A program made the position numbers and the translations under genes. Positions 52,499 through 63,412 of a stretch of DNA of 64,000 bases are shown one piece after another. Within the stretch, counting starts at the first letter, position 1, and each line of letters begins with the position of its first letter. This stretch comes from Planctomycetota bacterium (GTDB lineage Bacteria > Planctomycetota > SZUA-567 > H5-PLA8). The stretch spans positions 1 to 64,000 of the forward strand of contig JAKLKQ010000030.1 of NCBI GenBank assembly GCA_023150555.1, read 5' to 3'. The notes beneath the pieces are model-generated. The model had not been told where the DNA came from and searched no databases. It saw only the letters and a list, made by a program, of their open reading frames with translations.

Positions 52499-53797
52499 TC
52501 AGACGACCGGCGGCTTCTCGGGCGCCTCGTCCGCTTCGCGGCGGATGCGGGCGCCCAGAAGGTTGAGTTTCCCTTCGAGATTGTCGTAGCCGCGGTCGAG
52601 ATGGTAGATGCGCCGGACTGTCGTCTCGCCTTCGGCGCACAGCCCCGCGATCACCAGGGCCGCGCCCGCGCGCAGGTCGCTGGCCATCACCGGCGCGCCT
52701 TCCAGGCGGTCCACGCCGATGACCACGCAGGTATTGTTGATGCGTTTGATCCGCGCGCCCATGCGCTTCAGCTCGGCCACGTGCAGCAGCCGGTCGGGGT
52801 AAATCGCGTCGGTGAAGACGCTGGCGCCGCGGGCGGTCGTCATCAGGGCCATCATCTGCGCCTGCAGATCGGTGGGGAAGCCCGGGTACGGCAGCGTGGT
52901 CAGCTCGACTTCGTTCGCCCGGCGGTCACCGGACACGGCTACCGTCTTGCAGTTGCGGTTAAAGCCCACCTCGGCCTCGCGCAGTTTGTCGAAAACGGCC
53001 TCCAGGTGCGTCGGGTCGATGTTGCGGATCAGGACCTCGCCGCCAGTCGCCGCCGCCGCCATCAGCAGCGTCGCGGCCTCGATGCGGTCGGGAATCACGT
53101 CGTGCGGGCAGCCGTCCAGCTTACGCACGCCGCGGATCACGATGCGGTGCGATCCGGCGCCTTCGATAGCCGCGCCCATGTTCACCAGGAAGTTTGCCAG
53201 GTCGACGACCTCGGGTTCGCTCGCTGCGTGTTCAATCACCGTCGTGCCTTCGGCCAAGCACGCCGCCATCATCACGTTGGCGGTGCCCAGCACCGAGCTG
53301 CCCGTCGGGCCGCCCAGGTAGATGTTGGCGCCGTGCAGCCGGTCGGCGCGCGCAAGCACGTAGCCGTGCTCGATCTTGATCTCCGCGCCCAGCGCGCGAA
53401 GGCCTTTCAGGTGCAGGTCGACGGGGCGGTCGCCGATGGCGCAGCCGCCAGGCAGCGAGACCTTCGCGAAGCCGCGCTTGGCCAGCAACGGCCCCAGCAC
53501 ACAGAAGCTGCCGCGCATCATGCTGACCAGCTCGTAGGGCGCGGTGATCTCCTTTTCGTCCACGACCTGGGTCTGCAAGCGCCCCATCTCGTCGCGCTCG
53601 ACCTTCATCCCCAGTTCGCGCAGGATGCGCACCAGCACGTCGACATCCCGCAATCGAGGCACGCCGCCGATGTCGCAGGGACTTTCGGTCAGGATCGTGG
53701 CGGCCAGGACCGGTAGGCTGGCGTTCTTCGAGCCACTGACGGTTACCTCGCCCTTGAGCGGGCGGCCGCCTTCAATGACGAATTTTTCAAGTCCCAT
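52499..53797 (-). CDS. murA: UDP-N-acetylglucosamine 1-carboxyvinyltransferase
   Basis: 432 residues from the ATG at 53797 (MGLEKFVIEGGRPLKG); the open frame continues upstream to 53938 without similarity. This is the first committed step of peptidoglycan synthesis. VSGSKNASLPVLAATILTE, the catalytic-loop GGCAIGDRPVDLHLKGL with the fosfomycin-target Cys, PTGSSVLGTANVMMAA and YPGFPTDLQAQMMAL are intact. It lies far from the dcw cluster and diverges from the next gene. Confidence 0.96.
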   Translation of the reverse strand: MGLEKFVIEGGRPLKGEVTVSGSKNASLPVLAATILTESPCDIGGVPRLRDVDVLVRILRELGMKVERDEMGRLQTQVVDEKEITAPYELVSMMRGSFCVLGPLLAKRGFAKVSLPGGCAIGDRPVDLHLKGLRALGAEIKIEHGYVLARADRLHGANIYLGGPTGSSVLGTANVMMAACLAEGTTVIEHAASEPEVVDLANFLVNMGAAIEGAGSHRIVIRGVRKLDGCPHDVIPDRIEAATLLMAAAATGGEVLIRNIDPTHLEAVFDKLREAEVGFNRNCKTVAVSGDRRANEVELTTLPYPGFPTDLQAQMMALMTTARGASVFTDAIYPDRLLHVAELKRMGARIKRINNTCVVIGVDRLEGAPVMASDLRAGAALVIAGLCAEGETTVRRIYHLDRGYDNLEGKLNLLGARIRREADEAPEKPPVV

Positions 53798-53957
53798 GGT
53801 GCAACCTCGCACAGGAAGACACCCCCGGCTAGGAATCGTCCAACCCGGCTCTTCACTTGAGTCGATCACGCAGCTCTTTCGGTGCCGTGCGGAACCCGGT
53901 ACCATGCGCGTCGGAACCATATCGCCCCACATACCCAAAGAAGGCTGCGCGACGTCT

Positions 53958-56015
53958 ATGCACGTCCTCCTCCGACGATTTCAGCTGACAGGAGTCGCCC
54001 TGCTCCTGGTCTGCGGCACCGTCCAGATCGCAATGGCGCGTGCGGGCGGCGGCGGCGACTATGACGGCGGAGGAGGTGGAGGAGGCGGCGGATGGAGCGG
54101 CGGAAGTGGCGGAGGCTGGGACTCTGGCGGTGGCGAGTGGAGCGGCGGTGGAGGGGGCGGTAGCAACGGGAGCTTCCTCGAAGCCCTTGTGGTCTGGACG
54201 ATCCTGATCATCATCTCCATGCTAATCGCTGCCGCTAAAGCCGACGAAGCCCGGCGCGCCGGCACCATCAGCCGCGGCGTGCGCGAAGCACGAAACCGGC
54301 GGCGTTTCGATGCCCTGGACCAGTTGAAAGCCGAAGACCCCGACTTCGAGGAATCCGCTTTTACGAAGCGCGTCGCCGGAGCCTTCCACAAGATCCAACA
54401 GGCCTGGTGCGACCACAACCTGCCCCTGATGCGCCCCTTCGTATCGGATGGCATCTACGAACGCTTCGCCCTTCAACTGCAGGAGCAGAAGAACCTCGGG
54501 TACCGGGACCACATGGAAGACATCTCTATATCGAACATCAGCCTGGCCGAATTCGTTCCCCACCAACACTTCGAGGTCCTCACCGTTCGCATCTGTGCCG
54601 CGGCCCTGGATTGCCGCGTCTCGGCCAAGGACGGCCACCGCATCAAAGGGTCTCGAGACAAGGAGGATTTCGTCGAGTTCTGGTCCTTCCTCCGGCGCCG
54701 GGGCGCGCGGTCGACACCAGGCAAGGCGGGCCTGATGGAAGGCGAATGCCCGAACTGCGGCGCGCCCGTGGACATGAACCAGGCGGCGAATTGCCAGCAG
54801 TGCGATGCTCTGCTGCGCAGCGGTGAGTACGATTGGGTCCTGGCCGAGATCACCCAGGAATGCGAATGGCAATACGCAACCCCCGCCGCGCTGTCCGGCG
54901 TTGATGAACTCTGCGCGCGCGATCCGGGCTTCAACCTGCAGCATCTAGAAGACCGGGCATCGGTAGTCTTCTGGCGCTGGGTCATGGCCGGCCGCGCTGG
55001 CGAATCGCAGATCCTGCGCAAATGCGCCACGCCGGAATTCTGCCGTGGATTCGACGAGGAGATCAAGGAAGCCATTGGAGAGACGGGCGCATACCAGTAT
55101 TGGGGTGAATGCGCGGTGGGCTCGGTGGAGACCCAAGGAGTACTGCTGGCCGAACGCGCCGACGACGCGCAGGACATGGACCGCGCGCTGGTAGAAGTCC
55201 GCTGGGCCGGCAATCGTTTCGAGACTGACTGCGGCGGGCAAGTGCATCCCACGGGGCGCCATGCCATGCTTCGCACTTTCTTCGTCCTCGGACGCAAATC
55301 CTGCGCGGCCACCGACACCGATCTTGCGGTTTCCTCCGCGCACTGTCCGAAGTGCGGCGCACCGGAGACCCGCGACGAATCCAACGCCTGCGAGTACTGC
55401 GGCGAAGTACTGAACGACGGCGCCCGAAACTGGGTGCTTCTCGAAGCCTTCCCCTGGTTCCACAGCCGCGCCGCCGAATTGCGCGCCGCGCTTCAGCGGC
55501 AGAAGACTTTGGGGCCCAAGGCAGCGGCGGCGCCAGCCGCTGTGACCGATTCCGATCTTCTGGACCGGGCCGCTCGCGTCGAGACGACCCTAGGCGGCCC
55601 CCTCCGTGAACGCGACAAGACCATGCTGGCGTGGGTCCTTCAGGTCATTCTGGCGGACCAGGTGATCGACGAAGGTGAACGCAAGTCGCTGGAGGACATC
55701 GCGCGCCGCCACGGCGTCCGGCGCCAGGCATTGGAGGGGATGATCGCGGCCGCCATGCGCGGGCAATTGGACGCGCGAACGCCCGGCGACGCGCGCGAAG
55801 CCCGCAGCATGATCGCTCAGATGGCCCTGCTAGCCATGGCGGACGGGAAGATCCTGAAGTCTGAGTTGAATCTGTTGGAGGCGGCCGGCGCGAAGGCCGG
55901 TCTTATCGCCTACGACGTCAACCGCATCGTGAAGGAGCAGGAACGCGAACTCTACAGGCAGGCGCGCGACCTCCTTCGCGCCCAGCGACGCCACCGCTTG
56001 GATGAAAAGCTTTAG
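53958..56015 (+). CDS. Membrane protein with two Tim44-like domains, zinc ribbons and a TerB-like domain
   Basis: 685 residues from the ATG at 53958. A signal sequence is followed by a very glycine-rich segment (residues about 30-75) and a membrane helix [20 protein letters not shown]. Then come a Tim44-like domain ([40 protein letters not shown]), a CxxC zinc ribbon ([20 protein letters not shown]), a second Tim44-like domain, a second ribbon ([20 protein letters not shown]) and a TerB-like helical domain ([40 protein letters not shown]). The architecture resembles planctomycete-type membrane proteins of unknown role. Confidence 0.75.
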   Translation: MHVLLRRFQLTGVALLLVCGTVQIAMARAGGGGDYDGGGGGGGGGWSGGSGGGWDSGGGEWSGGGGGGSNGSFLEALVVWTILIIISMLIAAAKADEARRAGTISRGVREARNRRRFDALDQLKAEDPDFEESAFTKRVAGAFHKIQQAWCDHNLPLMRPFVSDGIYERFALQLQEQKNLGYRDHMEDISISNISLAEFVPHQHFEVLTVRICAAALDCRVSAKDGHRIKGSRDKEDFVEFWSFLRRRGARSTPGKAGLMEGECPNCGAPVDMNQAANCQQCDALLRSGEYDWVLAEITQECEWQYATPAALSGVDELCARDPGFNLQHLEDRASVVFWRWVMAGRAGESQILRKCATPEFCRGFDEEIKEAIGETGAYQYWGECAVGSVETQGVLLAERADDAQDMDRALVEVRWAGNRFETDCGGQVHPTGRHAMLRTFFVLGRKSCAATDTDLAVSSAHCPKCGAPETRDESNACEYCGEVLNDGARNWVLLEAFPWFHSRAAELRAALQRQKTLGPKAAAAPAAVTDSDLLDRAARVETTLGGPLRERDKTMLAWVLQVILADQVIDEGERKSLEDIARRHGVRRQALEGMIAAAMRGQLDARTPGDAREARSMIAQMALLAMADGKILKSELNLLEAAGAKAGLIAYDVNRIVKEQERELYRQARDLLRAQRRHRLDEKL

Positions 56016-56653
56016 TCGCCTTCGATCAGGCTGTCTTCGGGTCCGGTCGTATCCGGCCCGTCGATGAAGAAGTGGTCGACCTGGCCGTTCACGTCGTGGA
56101 CCGGACGGTCAAACCACTCCACGCTGCCGGCGGCGAACAGGACGTTCTGCCCCGCGCCAATGCCGTTGGTCGCACCGTGGTTGTGGGAATTGTCCGCGGA
56201 GCTGTCGCTGCCGGTGATTCCCGAACCCTTGAAATCCGAGAAGACACCAGCAACGCCGTCTTCCTGCTGGTGCCCTCGCCCATACCCGTAGGCCGTCATC
56301 GTGTCATCCATGTTCGGCGAGGTGCTCGAATCCAGGATTGCCGTAAGACCGGTGATGACCTGCCCGCGGACCGATGGGCACAGGAAGACGCGAGGATCCT
56401 TGACGTACCGGTCGTACAGCAAGTTCAGCGAGTAGAGCGCCGAGGTGCCTTCGTCCGGAAACATCCCCTGGTTCTGCTGCAGGTTCGAGTACATCACCAG
56501 CGCCTTGCCGACCTGCGAATGGTTGCTGGTGCATGAAGAACGGCGGGCCGACTCGCGCGCGCGCGCCAGCACCGGAAGCAGCAGCGCGGCGAGGATCGCC
56601 AGGATGACAATCACCACCAACAGCTCGATCAGGGTAAAGCCGCGCCGGCGCAT
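56012..56653 (-). CDS. Type II secretion/type IV pilin-like prepilin
   Basis: 213 residues from the ATG at 56653 with AAAGGAGG upstream; the longer frame to 56701 is less likely. [20 protein letters not shown] is the class III leader and N-terminal helix: prepilin peptidase cuts after Gly, before Phe. The rest resembles planctomycete prepilins ([36 protein letters not shown]). It would build a pseudopilus or adhesive fibre. Its stop overlaps that of the convergent gene by four bases. Confidence 0.9.
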   Translation of the reverse strand: MRRRGFTLIELLVVIVILAILAALLLPVLARARESARRSSCTSNHSQVGKALVMYSNLQQNQGMFPDEGTSALYSLNLLYDRYVKDPRVFLCPSVRGQVITGLTAILDSSTSPNMDDTMTAYGYGRGHQQEDGVAGVFSDFKGSGITGSDSSADNSHNHGATNGIGAGQNVLFAAGSVEWFDRPVHDVNGQVDHFFIDGPDTTGPEDSLIEGD

Positions 56654-56884
56654 GGCGCCTCCTTTTATGGTGCTGGCCAGGAAATTCTCATCCTCGTTCA
56701 CAAGCCGGCTGAATGAAAGCGCATTGCACGTGTGCAGGCAAGAAGCAACTGAACATAGTACGGCCTGAGCGGTACGAGCATCCGTCCGGCCCGGGTTCGC
56801 CCGGAAAATGGAAATTTTCGCTTCGGATGCCCGAAGGAGTGAATCAAGGGCGCGGTGAGGCCGGCCGACGCGGCAGCTCGCCGC

Positions 56885-59800
56885 TCAGCGCTCGATCCGC
56901 AGGGAATCGATCATCGCCGCGCCGTCTTCGTTGAGGTTGTAGAGCAGAACCGCCAGCCGCAGCACGCTGGTGCGCGGCTCGAAGGGCTGGTCGTAGGCCT
57001 TCCATTCGTTCTTCGAGCTCTTGAAATCGCCCTGCCCCAGCGGGAAGCGCAAGTTGCGGTTCCAACCCGGGCGCACGTACACCGGGCGGCTCTCGTAACT
57101 GCTACCATCGCGGGCGTGGAAGAGGACCGAGACATTCAAGCCGTGGGACAAGGACGAATGCAGGTCCAGGACCAACGATTTCGCGTCGCTCAAGTCCAGG
57201 TTCACTTCGCGCTCGACGGCGGCCTTGTGGTTGTCGCCGCCCTGGAAGTCCACCTTCAACGTCCGGTTACCGCCCAGCGACGCCGAACTGACCTTACCCG
57301 GGTTGGCCCATTCCGCGGCGCGCCAGACGGGCTCGCCGTCGGCGTAGGCGATCTGCTCGAAGTCGTCGAGCGGTTTGATCGCCGGACCGTGGTAACGGTA
57401 GATCTTCTCGAAGTGCGCGGTGCTTTCCGGCGGTGGCGGCATCTTCGGAGTCTGGCTGCCCAACGCATAGGCGATCGCGTTCACGCCGAAGCGCAGCGAG
57501 CCCTCCAGCATCTCGTCCGAGGTCAGGTCGGTCAGCGAACGCATGCCGGCGGACATGCGGGGATCGATCTCCAAGCCGTCGGCGTAATCGTTCCGCGTGT
57601 AGAACACGCCCGTGCGCGCGGCGCCGTCTTGGGCCGTTACCGTGATCCCGGAGATCTTTTCCTCGCGGTACTTGTCGCCGGGCGGAATGTGGAACCCCTT
57701 GTAGCCCTTCGAAAGGTCGTAGGCGCTGCAGAAGAGCGGATGATCCACGTCGATCGTCTGGACCGGAACGTTCCGGAAGGCCTCGGCCAGGTCGCGCAGG
57801 ATCGCGGAGTGGAATCGCTCGTCGCTGCTGGCGCTCGAGTCGTTGATCCACATCGTCCCACCGCCCAGGACGTACGCCTGCATCGCGACGCGCTCGGCCG
57901 AACGCATCGGGATCGGTTCGTTGGAAGTGACCAGGACCAGTTGGCACGCGGAGAGTGCGCGTACGTTATCGAGCGGCACCGTGCGTACGTCCACCTGCAC
58001 CTCCGGTAAACCGCAGCGCTCTTTGAAGGCCGTCGCCAGATGATGCAGCGCCGTGGGCGAAGAGTTCCAGTCGCCGCCGTGCCGCGCAAGGCCCAGCGTC
58101 ACGCGCAGGATCGATCCCACCAAGGGACCCCACTGTGGCCGCATGCCCAGGCGGCGCTCGTCGTGGCCGGCGCCGGGCATGACCGCTTCCGCGAGCCGTT
58201 CCAACTGCGCCGATTGCATTCCGCCGAAATGGCGCGCGCCGCCGGCACCGCGAGGCGGATCCTTCTCACCGCCGGCCAGCAGGCTGCCGTCCAGGCGCTT
58301 GCCCTGGCCGCCCGCGCCCAGGGCTCCTTCAAAGGCACCGCCGCCGTACGGTACGCCCGGCGCCTCGCCGCCCTCCTTCCCCGCTCCGCTACCCCGCGCG
58401 CCTTGGCCACTGCCCGGTCCGGTTGCCGTACCGCCGGCCCCCAAGCCTCTGCCGTCGGTCTTCAAGGGCGCATCGCCGCCCGTGTCCAGCATTCCGCGGC
58501 CGTGCCCGCCTCCACCCGCGTGGGCGAGCCGCTCGCGCCCACCGAACGCCGCGGGCTCGAAGAGCCCCTGCCCGGTCGCACCCGGGCCCGCCTGCACTCG
58601 GGCCAAGCCGCCGCCGGACAGGCGCTCCAGGTCGCCTGCTCCGCCCGTATCGCGCGAAAAGGCGCCCGCGGCCAGGGCAGCCGTGCCGCCTGCTCCGCCC
58701 TGCGGTTGCGCGGGCGCATCGCCGCCCTTCTCCTTCGATCCGCCTGGGGTCGTTGGCCCCGGCCTTCCGCCGCCGGGCACGGGCGCTGCGTCCAATGCGC
58801 CTTCGGAACCTTCTCCAATGGGCAGGCCGCGCGCGCCGCGCTGTCCGAAACTCGATCCGGCAACCTCTTCGCCTTCTTCGCCCAGTGCCTCGCCGCCCGC
58901 AGGAGCCAGCGCGCCGCTCAGCTTTGCGCCGGCCGCAGGTTCGGCTTCGCCGGCAGCGCTGCCTTTTTGCGCCTGCATCGTCTTCGCCTGTGGCGCCGCG
59001 CTGCTCGGCACCGGCGCCGCCAACGGTTGCGCGGGCGCCTGCGCGGGCCGCGCGTCGGACGTCGCGGGCGAGGCCAGCGCGGGCTCGGCTTTGACCGGCT
59101 CCGACGAAAGGGGCGCATCGAAGACGGCGGGGGCTTCGGATGTCGGCCGAGCATCCGTTGACACGGGCGGCGCGGCAGTTGCCGGCACGAAGGCCAGCGG
59201 TTCGTCGAGCGGCTCGGTCTCGCGGCGCGTGGGCAGAGCGGCCTCATGATTCGGCGTCTCGCGGAGCACCTCCACGGGCGGCACCGTGGGCGCCTCCTGT
59301 GCAAGGGCCACCGGCTCGCGGATCGGCGCGCGCAGCTCTTCGGCCGGTTTCTGCGGCGTGGACGTGGGCTCGGGTACGGGCGCGAGATCTTCCGCAGCCA
59401 GCGCCTCGTCCCGCATCGGCGTCGCGCGCAGGCGCTCGGACTCGCGGATCTGTGCTTCCGCGCGGGCCTCCGGAAGCCTGACCTCCTGCTTGGCCGCGGA
59501 GGCGGCCGGTGCACCAGTCTCCCCCTCCTTCGGTTCGGTTTTGGGGGCCTGGTGCTGTGCGCCAGCCAGCGCCGACGGCGCAGACTCGGGCGGCCGTTCG
59601 GCGACAAGCTCCTCGCGGCCGGTCTTCAACGCATCGAGGCGCTCGCGCTGCTCGGGGCTGAGTTCGAAGCCCAGGTTCTCCTGGGACTCCAGCAGCGTGA
59701 CCTGCACCGCCGTCGGAAGCGCACCTACCATCTCGGAGGCCGGGATGGCCATCAGCATCAGCCCGGCGTGCACGGCCACCGCATACGTTGCGTACCGCAC

Positions 59801-62800
59801 CCAGCGCCGCTTCGTGAGCGCGCGCACCAGAAGGACCAGCAGCATTAGCAGCAGGAACAGGAGCAGGCGCAGCCAATCGAAGAACGCGCTGGAGTGCGCG
59901 GCCAGGGCGCCGGAGGCCGCGTCGTCGCGTTCGACAGTGACGCGCACGGCCTGCCGTTCGCCGCCGCCTTCGAAGACCACCACGCACATCTCGCCGTCGC
60001 GCGCGCCGGGTTCGGCCTGCACCAGCACGCGCGTCTCTTCGCGCGCTGGAAGCACCAGGTCCATCGCAGCCGACGGCAATTCGCCGTGGCGGAGAAGTTC
60101 CGCGCAGGCGCGCCCGTGGGAGGAGTCGGGATCGGATTCCACAGCCGCCGCGATGCGAACTTCCTCGTCGCGGTGCGAGACCAGCGCCAGCATCACCGGC
60201 GCGACGGGCGCGCCGTTGGCCACGCGCACGGTGACTTCGGTGGGCGAAACATGGAAGGCCGGCAAAGGCACGGGTGCGACGACGCGGAAGGTTGCCGGCA
60301 CGACGCGCCGGCCCAGCCGCGATTCAATCACCACTTGCGCATGGTACTCGCCGTCCTGCGAGAATTCGGGAACGTTCAGCGTCACGTCCACGCGCGCGGT
60401 GTCGCCAGGGTGCGTGTTTTGTTCCGGCGCGTGCGCCAACAACGCCTCGTCGCGCATTCGAATGTGCGGCAGCAGCGGCTTGGCCGGCGGGGCCTCAACC
60501 TGGGCATGCAGCCGCACAGAACGCGCGGCATGCACCGAGACTTCAACGGCCAGGCGCTTGGCCTGGCCTTCCATCAGGCCGCCGAAGTCCAGCGCCGGAG
60601 GGCTGAGCGTCAACAACGGGCGAACGATCTCCGCGCGCCACGGCAGCAACGTAAGCGCCGCGTTGGACTCGAAGCGGATCCAGCCGCGCACCTCTCCCGC
60701 CGCAGCCTCGGAGGCCACCATCAACCGCAGCGTGCCCGTCGGCCCGGCGCCCGGCGCCCATTCGGCCTGCACGTCGGCTCGGTCGAGGTAAACGGAATGC
60801 CCTGCCAGCGGCCGGCCGCCTGCCAGTGCCCAGCCGGGGCGCAACACGGTCGAGTCCAGCACCGGCGCATCGCCGGGTTCGATGCGTTCGAAGTCGAGCA
60901 CCCCGCCTGCCTCAATCCAGTCTGCGGCGATGCGCACAGCCACGTGTGTCTGCCCGCGCAGCCCGCCGCGGGAGTCGTAGAACCGCAACGGACGAACGTA
61001 GTCGCCGCCCCGCGCCGACGGCCCGGCCGCGAACCGAAGTTCGATCTCCGAGCCCTCAGGCCCCACGCCAACCTGCTCCATGGACGGCCCGGCGAGACGG
61101 AAAGCAGACGCGTGGTTCAACGCCGGCTCAATCAACCCGCTCGTCCAGGGATTACGGAAGGGTCCCTGCTCGGCGCCCAGCTCCGCGTACCGCAGCACCA
61201 AGCGCCCGCCGCCGGTCTTCACACGCACGCGCCGCACGGACTCGCTGCCAGGTGCAAGCTCCCCGATTTCCAAGCGCTGCGGCTCGATCGCCAACTCGGC
61301 GTCGCGCACTTCCACGCGCCAAGGCACGAGCGCTAAGAAAGGAGCCGGTCCCTGCGCCAGCTTCATTTCTACGACCCCGCCGTAGACGCCGGGCGTCAGA
61401 TCGGGCGGAAGCGCGATGCGGAGCGAAACCCGAGCCGGTTTGCGCGGGCGCAGCTCGGCAGGCACATCGGCCAGTTTTGCCTGTCTGGAGAGATCGGTTT
61501 GGCGAGCGTCGGCGGGCGCCGCAAGCGCCGCCTGCAAGGCGCCACCCCGGCCGCGCACGCGAAGCTCGATCGCCGCGTTCAGATCCTCGCCGGCAAAACG
61601 CAGACCGAAGTCCAACGCGCCGCCGGCATCCAGCGCCTGGCCCGTCCAGCACCGAAGCGTCCAGCGCGCGCGCGCCTCGCGGCGGAAGGGCTCTCCGCCT
61701 GCGCGGGTGCCAGTCACGGTCAGCGCGATCGTGCCTGTTGCATCGCCCGGCATATCGCCGAGTTCCGGAATCGCGCCGGCATAAACGCCATCGTTGGCCC
61801 CGCCGTCGCCGTGAGCACCATCATCGAAGAGCGTGGCGCGCACGGCCGGCGCTCCGCCGCCGCGTTCGAGTGCCACGTCCACCAGCGCGCCGGGCGCAGC
61901 GTGCACCGCCTCGGCGAGCGAAACGGCCACGAACGGATCATCGGGATCGATCTCGACGGACGAGCCGCCGTCGTGCGAGGTACAGAAGAAGAGCGGGAAG
62001 AGCGCCGAACGCGCGGAGACGGTCAAAGCCGCATCGCCCGCTTCGGCGGAAGACCATCCGGCTGTCCAGCGTCCCGCCTTCGGCGCGTTGCGGAAGTACA
62101 CAGGCTGCCCCTCGGCGCCCGTCGATTCCGCCGTGCCGTCCGGCGGTGTAAGGACCAGCGACCCTCCGCTCTTGGCGCGGATCGCCGCGGTGATCGTCTC
62201 ACAGGAACCGTCGACCGGGAAGGCCGCCTGCCCTCCGGCGGCCAGCGGCGTGGAGAGGATCGTACGGCCGCCGACGATCTGGCCGGCGATGGAGGCGTAG
62301 AGCCTGAGCAGGTCCTGGTCGCGGTGCGTCTCGGAATAGGTTCCGCCGGTATCTTCGGCCATACGTTGCAGCAGCGCACGGTCCGCACCGCTCCCCAGCG
62401 CCACGGTATGCACCGGGATCTTGGCCTCGCCGAGTTTCTTGTGCGCGCCAGCGTACTCGCCGGGCTCCTGCTTGCCGTCGGTCAACAGCACCACGGCAGC
62501 GCTGGCCCGCCGGTTAGCCGCGGCGAAGATATCGAGTGCCCGGCGCAAGCTGCCGTCGATGTCCGTTTGCCCGTTGTCTCGGACCGTAGCGAAGGCGGCT
62601 TCGAACGCGCCGGCTTGGTCCACGGGCGTCAGGGGCAGGAGCGTGACGACGTTGTCGCTGAACTGAACCACCGCCACGCGCCCGATGCCTCCGGAGCGCC
62701 GCGCGAACTGCACGAACGCGCGCGCGGCTTCGACACGCATCAGCCGCGGGTCGTTGCGGCCCATCGAGAGGGATCCGTCGAGCAGCAGTACCACGTCGGG

Positions 62801-63247
62801 CGCGCCGCGTTTGAAGCGCACCGCGCCCGGGAAACGCCGCTCGCCCTCGGGCGTGCTCCAGCGCAACAGCACGTCCCAGCTATCGGGCGCCTGCACGCCG
62901 TCCTCGGGCGGCGCCAGCCCGCGAACGTGGACGAGCCAGGTGCCGGGCCGCGTCGCGCTGGGCCATGCTTGCACCAACCCTGCGGGCTTGCGCCCCGGCG
63001 GCGGCACTTCCTCGTCGGACTTCAGGAGCCATGCACTGAACTCCGGGCGCGCTGCGGCCTGCTGCGGATCGAGCGTAACGGTAAGTTGCAGCGCATCGCC
63101 GGCATCGAGGGCCGGAGTTGTATTCTCAGCGGGGCCGGTCTCGGCATATGTGACAGCGCACAAAAAGGCGGCGAGCGCAATACCCAGCCCGCGACTCGCG
63201 AACGCGAGTCGGCGCAGGCTCCCGGGTTGGCCCGGCGGGCGCGCCAT
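56885..63247 (-). CDS. 2120-residue VWA/DUF4159 membrane protein
   Basis: Begins with a signal peptide (GLGIALAAFLCAVTYAETG). A VWA domain with MIDAS DGSLSMG (about 157-163) and VVLLTDGKQEPG follows, then several Ig-like repeats to about residue 1100, two membrane helices (LLLFLLLMLLVLLVRALTKR and YATYAVAVHAGLMLMAIP, about 1130-1175), a roughly 500-residue Pro/Ala/Glu- then Gly-rich linker, a DUF4159 domain (about 1700-1980; LVLVTSNEPIPMRSAERVAM, GGGTMWINDSSASSDERFHS) and a C-terminal beta domain. It fuses modules that in related genomes are separate genes of MoxR operons. Confidence 0.85.
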   Translation of the reverse strand: MARPPGQPGSLRRLAFASRGLGIALAAFLCAVTYAETGPAENTTPALDAGDALQLTVTLDPQQAAARPEFSAWLLKSDEEVPPPGRKPAGLVQAWPSATRPGTWLVHVRGLAPPEDGVQAPDSWDVLLRWSTPEGERRFPGAVRFKRGAPDVVLLLDGSLSMGRNDPRLMRVEAARAFVQFARRSGGIGRVAVVQFSDNVVTLLPLTPVDQAGAFEAAFATVRDNGQTDIDGSLRRALDIFAAANRRASAAVVLLTDGKQEPGEYAGAHKKLGEAKIPVHTVALGSGADRALLQRMAEDTGGTYSETHRDQDLLRLYASIAGQIVGGRTILSTPLAAGGQAAFPVDGSCETITAAIRAKSGGSLVLTPPDGTAESTGAEGQPVYFRNAPKAGRWTAGWSSAEAGDAALTVSARSALFPLFFCTSHDGGSSVEIDPDDPFVAVSLAEAVHAAPGALVDVALERGGGAPAVRATLFDDGAHGDGGANDGVYAGAIPELGDMPGDATGTIALTVTGTRAGGEPFRREARARWTLRCWTGQALDAGGALDFGLRFAGEDLNAAIELRVRGRGGALQAALAAPADARQTDLSRQAKLADVPAELRPRKPARVSLRIALPPDLTPGVYGGVVEMKLAQGPAPFLALVPWRVEVRDAELAIEPQRLEIGELAPGSESVRRVRVKTGGGRLVLRYAELGAEQGPFRNPWTSGLIEPALNHASAFRLAGPSMEQVGVGPEGSEIELRFAAGPSARGGDYVRPLRFYDSRGGLRGQTHVAVRIAADWIEAGGVLDFERIEPGDAPVLDSTVLRPGWALAGGRPLAGHSVYLDRADVQAEWAPGAGPTGTLRLMVASEAAAGEVRGWIRFESNAALTLLPWRAEIVRPLLTLSPPALDFGGLMEGQAKRLAVEVSVHAARSVRLHAQVEAPPAKPLLPHIRMRDEALLAHAPEQNTHPGDTARVDVTLNVPEFSQDGEYHAQVVIESRLGRRVVPATFRVVAPVPLPAFHVSPTEVTVRVANGAPVAPVMLALVSHRDEEVRIAAAVESDPDSSHGRACAELLRHGELPSAAMDLVLPAREETRVLVQAEPGARDGEMCVVVFEGGGERQAVRVTVERDDAASGALAAHSSAFFDWLRLLLFLLLMLLVLLVRALTKRRWVRYATYAVAVHAGLMLMAIPASEMVGALPTAVQVTLLESQENLGFELSPEQRERLDALKTGREELVAERPPESAPSALAGAQHQAPKTEPKEGETGAPAASAAKQEVRLPEARAEAQIRESERLRATPMRDEALAAEDLAPVPEPTSTPQKPAEELRAPIREPVALAQEAPTVPPVEVLRETPNHEAALPTRRETEPLDEPLAFVPATAAPPVSTDARPTSEAPAVFDAPLSSEPVKAEPALASPATSDARPAQAPAQPLAAPVPSSAAPQAKTMQAQKGSAAGEAEPAAGAKLSGALAPAGGEALGEEGEEVAGSSFGQRGARGLPIGEGSEGALDAAPVPGGGRPGPTTPGGSKEKGGDAPAQPQGGAGGTAALAAGAFSRDTGGAGDLERLSGGGLARVQAGPGATGQGLFEPAAFGGRERLAHAGGGGHGRGMLDTGGDAPLKTDGRGLGAGGTATGPGSGQGARGSGAGKEGGEAPGVPYGGGAFEGALGAGGQGKRLDGSLLAGGEKDPPRGAGGARHFGGMQSAQLERLAEAVMPGAGHDERRLGMRPQWGPLVGSILRVTLGLARHGGDWNSSPTALHHLATAFKERCGLPEVQVDVRTVPLDNVRALSACQLVLVTSNEPIPMRSAERVAMQAYVLGGGTMWINDSSASSDERFHSAILRDLAEAFRNVPVQTIDVDHPLFCSAYDLSKGYKGFHIPPGDKYREEKISGITVTAQDGAARTGVFYTRNDYADGLEIDPRMSAGMRSLTDLTSDEMLEGSLRFGVNAIAYALGSQTPKMPPPPESTAHFEKIYRYHGPAIKPLDDFEQIAYADGEPVWRAAEWANPGKVSSASLGGNRTLKVDFQGGDNHKAAVEREVNLDLSDAKSLVLDLHSSLSHGLNVSVLFHARDGSSYESRPVYVRPGWNRNLRFPLGQGDFKSSKNEWKAYDQPFEPRTSVLRLAVLLYNLNEDGAAMIDSLRIER

Positions 63248-63412
63248 TTTAGCGATCCCTTTCTGGATATGACACCAGCCAGAACGCGGTAAGTCACTTA
63301 TCCATCAAGGGATTAGACGAGATTCGCGGGCCCTATGCGTCCACCAATCGTGGCGCACTCAGCTGCCCAGCAAACCCGTAACTCTTTCTTGGCAAAGGTT
63401 TTACAGGTTAGA

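Noticed and set aside
54059..54454. A proline-rich minus-strand ORF
   Set aside because: It is the antisense of the glycine-rich segment of the Tim44/TerB protein.
58040..59161. Long plus-strand frames opposite the 2120-residue gene
   Set aside because: They are antisense frames kept open by the high GC and repetitive Gly/Pro/Ala coding on the other strand; they have no domains or ribosome-binding sites.
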